Shown here: positions 58,475 through 64,000 of the stretch, piece after piece
Layout of the letters: each line of letters opens with the position of its first letter
Position numbering within the stretch: the stretch's first letter is position 1
Source of the DNA: Pteria penguin
Taxonomy: Eukaryota > Mollusca > Bivalvia > Pterioida > Pteriidae
DNA length: 64,000 bases
NCBI GenBank assembly: GCA_035048485.1
Contig: CM068582.1
Location: 34,275,596-34,339,595, forward strand
Direction: 5' to 3'
Notes under the pieces: generated by a model
The model's database searches: none
The model's input: the letters and a program-made list of their open reading frames with translations, nothing else
Told to the model about the DNA's origin: nothing
Made by a program: the position numbers and the translations under genes

Positions 58475-59303
58475 GTTAGATAAGAAACCGCAACATAATG
58501 CCAATTAGCCAGTCTTGACGTACAACAAAGGCACTGCTTACAATAAGTACAGTGAGAGTTTACAGAATCAAAGATAACGATCATCCCTCATATCGCTTTC
58601 CTTCCTACCGAACAGAATCTTAAATGAAACAAAAGTTTATTTTATTGTTTTCTCGTTACTCTCTTCACAGAGTCTCAACATAAGTACAATACAACGACTG
58701 GGCGTAGAAGACAACAGAGGAATCCCTTATGTCAGAAAGTCAACTGAACGTAAAGTACTCCCTCCAAATTTTACCCTCGTTTGATATCATAACACATGAC
58801 CGCCTTCAATTAAAATCTTTTACATGTTAATCAATTGAATTGAATTAACAATGAATCTGTTAACATAAAATTTCAAAGCAAATTCAATGGCTAATTCAAT
58901 CAACACATTTCGCGAATTTCCATGTAAATATACATGTATCTTATGTCAGAATAGCCGTAAGTAGGATTTCTCATATTCACCATTTTCAATCAATTAACCG
59001 ACACATTGATATTCTTACTATGACTGTAGTATCTATGGTAGTATCATATGAAACACATTGCATAAAAGGGAATTAACTCCAACAGATTGATATAACTCAT
59101 TATGATTTACTGGTATATATTCCCTTATTACATACATGTATAAATCAGTTTACATATATCTGTATGTTATTGGTAAAGTAGCAAGGAATGGAGATTCTAA
59201 ACTCTACTTTTTTATTGCTGCTCGATTAAGTTCAATTTCTCACTTTTAAATCATGTTTGAGCTAGCTTTAAGTTGAACAAAAACTTTTATTGTAAGACTT
59301 TGA

Positions 59304-59475
59304 TGGTTGGTTGGTTGATTGGTGTTTTACGTCGCTTTCAACAATATTTCAGTTATATCGCGACATGGAAGCAGGAGGTTACCAACCTCTTAAACATAGT
59401 GATGCAACCCGGGAATCGAACCCGGATTGTTAGCTCCGTAAGCCAAGCGCTTAACCACTACACCAAGCCTGCCCC
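59304..59475 (-). mobile_element. tRNA-derived SINE (family A), young copy
   Basis: Perfect 14 bp target-site duplications ttgtaagactttga at 59290-59303 and 59476-59489. Body and boxes as in the copy at 55699, with small differences (GATGCAACCC, GTTAGCTCCG). Confidence 0.93.
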
Positions 59476-59489
59476 TTGTAAGACTTTGA

Positions 59490-61308
59490 AGAAAGTGATA
59501 CTCACTTTTGAAAAGTATAAATTAGTGTTGTTAAATTACAAATAAATCATCCAAGTTTTCATGGTTCAAATCTTAAAAATTAATGAACTTAGTGTGAAAT
59601 ATTTCAATTCCTTATACCTTAACATTCATCACAATATACCTTTTTCTAATTACATGTAACTCTTTAATATGTTTATACTCCATCATAAATTCTTAATGAA
59701 TGATTCCATGAAAGCTTTGGGATTTATTATCAGTACTTTGACATCCATGTCAACCAATACAACCTCAACAAAATATTCTGAATGTGTGTGATTTATTCTA
59801 GAAGACTAATACATGTACATAAAACACATTTCAAAATTCTCTAAAGTCTTCCCTCTTTGCGATGTTGCTGGTCTTTCCTGTATCCATCTAATGGCCTAAT
59901 GGTTTCATTTCCTTCTACAAGTATTGGCATGCAAAACAGATTATTGACAAAAACATTAATTTAACACATGCAAAAACATCTTTTCAGTGCATTTAAAATG
60001 TTAAGTCTTCCAATTCATTGTAGAGTTACTATACAATACATGTTTACCTAAATAAAACATTTATATATGTAAAATCTACAACTAATTATACATTGAGGGT
60101 GAAATTAATTTATTGTAGATTAAACATATATAACTGGTTTTATATATATTAAATCTACAATTCAATCATTTTCACTCACAATGTAACTATATTGTGGAGA
60201 ATTTCAGCATAGACTAATGTCTTTATCCTCTCAACATATATATTAATTTGAATTAATGATTATGTCCTTACACATTATATCATAAAACTAACTTTTTCAT
60301 AATCATAAATAGCAGGACTATATTTATTTACTACCTATGTAGTGAGTGTTAGGTTTCAAAATGTAATGTAAAAGTTTAGCTAAATCTTTGTTTCAAAAAC
60401 TGAAGGAAATGAAAAGTATATATGCTCATCCTTAAACAAATTAAATACACTGTTGTAAATTTATTACCATTAGTAATAAAATAACACAACTAAATAAAAA
60501 AGTAAGTCTGAACACCTTTCAAAACAGAAAGATAACACAGTAAAGAGTACAGAGGTATTGAAATTAACCACCGGCAAAACCAGTATAAACTCATTGTCCG
60601 GTTGATAAGATAAGCTGATCAGTCTGACTGACTATTTACATACCAGACACAATATATATAATGTTGACTAATAAATTATCACAAAAGCACTTAATGGACC
60701 GGCAAACAGTATTGTCTACAGATATCTGGTTTATGAACTATGGTCATTTTGACACCAAGATGATTCTATTCATGACAGTTGTCCCCTCTCCAAAGACAAT
60801 GCTCATTGTATCAAAGAACAAAGAGGAAATCAGAGAGACAGAATGAGATTCTTTCAGAGCCAATTATTAGAGATGAATTTGATAAATATTTTGTAAGAGA
60901 TGAGGAAAGTGTGAGAGGATGAAATAGTGACTGAAAAGTGCAGGAAAGAGAAAGGTCAGAGGAAGTCAGAGAAAGTGACAGTGACAGCAAAGGTGAATTT
61001 GAAAGTGAGCAGGATGAGAGTGCAACCTCTGCCATGCTATCAGAGATTTAGTATAATATGGAGAGGGAATATGCATAAAACCATTATTTATTAGATAAAA
61101 GTAAGTCACTGGAAAGAATGTATTTATTTCCAGTGACTGATTTTCTGACATGTTGAAATCTTTTCTGACATGTTGAGAGATTTTCTGACATGTTAAAATC
61201 TTTTCAGGCTGGTTAATTTACTCCAGTAACAGGTTCGATGATCAAAAAGAATTTCAATATATCTGTAAGTTTAAACATTACAAAAAGGAACTTCAAAAAA
61301 AAATGAAC
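59490..61308 (-). other. Probable DDX27-like 3' UTR or terminal intron, with a low-complexity frame
   Basis: Mostly AT-rich. A Glu/Ser/Arg-rich plus-strand segment at 60780-61060 gives a Leu/Ser low-complexity frame on minus; no family recognised. On the minus strand an acceptor-like ..CTTGTAG|A at 59914 followed by AGG AAA TGA could give a terminal RRK-stop. Confidence 0.35.
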
Positions 61309-61684
61309 CTACCTTTTACTCTTGAAATTTTTCTTCCCTGATAATCCCAATTCTTTCCTTTCTTTATAGGATGGACTGAAAATTGAAACATATGATAAAA
61401 GTTTAACTATCAATAACTAAAATAAAGATCTGGAGATTCTTTGGCATTTCATGTTCTTGTACATTTAGTCAATCAATGAACAAAAATAATCTTTTGTTAG
61501 GAAAATGTTCTGAAACAGAACAAGGAACTTTACAGAATACTTCTATGACAATGATCTATTCAAATTTATCTTATAAACTGATCCTACCCAGCCCTGAATT
61601 TCTTGAGTGATGTTCGACTTGTACTGGTTAATTCTTTATCAAACGTTGATTGCTTCTGCTTTTTGTTTTTCTTTTTGGCAGCAC
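61309..61684 (-). CDS. DDX27: DEAD-box helicase DDX27-like, C-terminal exons only
   Basis: Two consecutive exons on the minus strand. 61684-61588 encodes AAKKKNKKQKQSTFDKELTS then TSRTSLKKFRAG; 61375-61309 or 61313 encodes PSYKERKELGLSGKKNFKSK. The junction GG|GTAGGA to TTTCAG|T completes the Gly codon and continues in frame. These blocks correspond to the C-terminal tail of DDX27 as I recall it (FDEELTNTSKKALKQYRAG, PSFEERKQLGL, NFKSK). DDX27 is a nucleolar DEAD-box ATPase in 60S ribosome and 3' rRNA maturation; the helicase core must lie beyond the right edge, across an intron longer than 2.3 kb. The end is ambiguous: reading on gives AGG TAG at once, while AAAAG|GTAGGT also looks like a donor. 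Confidence 0.8.
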
Positions 61685-63465
61685 CTGAAATGAATAAAAA
61701 AAAATGAAAGGATTTGAAAGTCTTCAAGGTCGGAATTGCATGGTCAAGTACATCAAAGGTAATAAAGTCGTGATCCACCAAGAGATCACACACCAAGCGT
61801 GTAATGTTTAGGATCAGTATTGACAAAAACACGGTCTGCGTTGAACAGAACAAACAAAAACAATGAAGGACTTGATGCATCGCCTTCGGGCTTTCACCCA
61901 TTTACACATAAATCAAATCCGCATGGCCATGGACCCAGCTAGGCATCCGATCGTATGGGGAAAGACGGTCCACTTCGTCTTTGAAAATGCAACAGACGAA
62001 TGAACTATACATGTCATGTTTAAAGCATATTTGACTTGAATTCTTTGCCCGAAATCGCAAATCAAAGTCATTCGCCTTTTCATTAGTATGAAATTACCAA
62101 TCTGGACAAAGTCTCCCGCTGTACATTTGGGGAAAACCACGTCTATACATGTAGATCTATAAATAACTGGTTATTTTTAGTAGCATTACACATCAACAAC
62201 TACCAAGACGTTTGTTTATCGTTGTGACGAGAAGATTATAGAGTACTTCGAATTCCACTACTATAAATAGAAGCGATATTCTGAAGTTTTATTAATTATA
62301 ATACAACGGATACTAGTACGGACTAGTAGTGTACTTCTTATTACGGCACAGCTACACAATAATGTCAATCGTACTTTTTCGAGACTTTCCGTCGAGTATT
62401 CGGAAAGACTGCATGTCCTCCAGCGCATGAATACAACTCGTCTAAATCGATAAACGGCACATCTATTTTTCTAATCTGATCAAACTTATCTTGCATTGAC
62501 TCGTACAATATGAATTATAAGTACTAAAAGTAAATCTAATCACGCTTTTTTTATATATCGTCGCACTATTTATACACGAGGAGGTATTTTCTGCGTTCCA
62601 CACGTTCCCCACAACATATTGTAATGACTAGGTAGCAATTCCGACCAAAAACCCTTGAATCACAATGTAATCAACTTCTTTTGTTATCCTATGACTATAA
62701 TAAAGACACCAAATAAGCACTCTGATTTCAGGAACCTATCAAAATTAAAGTGAAATTCTAAAAAACTCTGAATATACATTAGACGGTATTCATTAAACAG
62801 TTAGAAAGTATTTGTTTCTTTTTTAAGGTCATTCAAGTACGGTAAAATCTACTATTCTAATTCACTTGTTTTGTTTTGACAATTCTGATTGGTCCACACA
62901 TAAGCGTTCAGACATGTATAACCACGGTATACCGTCCTCAAATGTATTACTACATTGTACCTAGTCTTTGTCCAACTATCAAAAATCCTGTCTGTAACAA
63001 CTTCGTTCAGTGCTCTTAACGTCTATCTTAAGTCTAATATGAAGGAGGATTTTCAAGTTCTACCATTTACGAGCACAATTATTACAATCAACTTGAACCA
63101 ACAAAACTAACAACTTACATGACATGCAACATGCTTTCCAGCATGTTATTTCATCTCACCGTGCCGCAGCAAAACTGTCTGTTCAGCTGTTTACGATGCA
63201 ATGTCAAGTCACTCATGTATGAATCAATTTGTGATTAATAATTTAAGTATAAACTTTTAAGAATATGAAAATAAAGAAACTTCTTATGTCGGTGCTCTAA
63301 ATATCAATTTGTTTCTTGTAAGAATTTTAAACATGGTGCTATTCGTCCCTTAGCAACGAGGAGTTTGGGGGCAATTTCAAAGAGAAAAAGATGATATTAG
63401 TCTTAATGTGAATTAGAATGGGGATAAATATACTGTACGTTTATCCCCTAATTATAACTAGAGCT
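61685..63465 (-). other. Probable DDX27-like intron, no exon recognised
   Basis: No further DDX27-type exon was found up to the repeat at 63466. The open frame at 61913-62140 (minus) has no recognisable motif. Confidence 0.45.
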
Positions 63466-64000
63466 GTCCTAATGGGACAAATACCCCCCACAGCAACAAA
63501 GTTGAAACATGCAATAATTTATCCCAAGATACATCACTGATATAAGTGTAATGGATGTCCAATTTGAACATTTTGAGGTATAATCATGAAAACTGAGAAT
63601 TCTGTGTGCATTCTTACCTTAACCTTGTAGATATGACCTTGGTTCAAGGTTATGACACACCTTTGGGTCATGGATAACAACTGCATGAAATATAATCTTC
63701 CTTCAAAGTACAAGGCAGAAGCTATGACCAGAACAAAATTCTGGTTGTTTGTGGACTATGACCTTGCCACTGAAGATATGGCTTTGGTTCAAAGCCTTGA
63801 CACATTCTTAATTCATGGACAACAACTGTGTGAAATACAATCTACCTCCAACTTATAAGGAAGAAGCTATGGTCAGAACATGAATTCTAATTTTCTTTTT
63901 GCATTGTGACCTTCATCTTGAAGATATGACCTTGGCTCAAGGTCATGACACACCCTTAGGTTATGGAAATATAATCTCCCTCCAAAATAACAAGCCTAAG
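63466..64000 (+). mobile_element. Hairpin-headed repeat with 146 bp internal repeats, cut by the window end
   Basis: Head AGCTGTCCTAATGGGACAAA then TACCCCCCACAGCAACAAAG, as at 27061-27162 (minus) and 47188. Three direct repeats with GACCTTGG.TCAAGG.TATGACAC start near 63636, 63781 and 63927. Frames through it (..YDLATEDMALVQSLD..) are not genes. Confidence 0.6.

Noticed and set aside
60661..61035. Possible transposase fragment (Asp/Ser/Glu-rich and DRQTVLSTDIWFMNYGHFD-like segments)
   Set aside because: Some residues recall DDE transposases, but no catalytic motif or continuous frame could be shown.

Overview
This is nuclear DNA from an invertebrate animal, most likely a bivalve or related mollusc. 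The evidence is AT-rich sequence with long spliced genes, three conserved eukaryotic genes whose proteins match animal families, and a dense mix of repeats: tRNA-derived SINEs, a Penelope-like element with a GIY-YIG endonuclease, a Helentron-like insertion, many palindromic MITEs and minisatellites. The species assignment is an inference from repeat style and protein similarity; no database was searched.

Layout. (1) 1-655 is a large palindrome built of short tandem repeats. (2) About 893-27573 (+) is a WDR89-type WD-repeat gene, missing its first exon(s) off the left edge, with eleven coding exons. Its introns hold four minisatellites (27, 34, 58 and 59 bp), a degenerate Penelope-like element with three hammerhead-ribozyme-like motifs, a 2.5 kb Helentron-like element inserted in a 47 bp satellite, and several SINEs. 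(3) 27640-34890 is a convergent gap between two gene 3' ends, with SINEs and MITEs. (4) 34891-44611 (-) is a two-exon PSKH1-type serine/threonine kinase, complete at 416 aa, with an 8.5 kb intron that carries unrecognised coding-like fragments on the opposite strand. (5) 44.8-59.5 kb is mostly non-coding: a hairpin-headed repeat with four internal repeats, a 48 bp satellite, SINEs and MITEs. (6) 61309-61684 (-) are C-terminal exons of a DDX27-type nucleolar DEAD-box helicase whose body lies off the right edge. (7) 63.5-64 kb is another hairpin-headed repeat.

The three genes do not form a functional unit: WDR89 is a WD40 scaffold, PSKH1 a membrane- and Golgi-associated kinase, DDX27 a ribosome-biogenesis helicase. 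The most interesting signals are in non-coding structure: a 58 bp intronic satellite that begins inside a WDR89 exon and has copied that exon's 5' splice site again and again; three decayed hammerhead-like motifs in the Penelope terminal repeats; the satellite-built palindrome; a Helentron insertion whose empty site can be read from the flanking satellite; and a SINE family with four copies that keep perfect target-site duplications.
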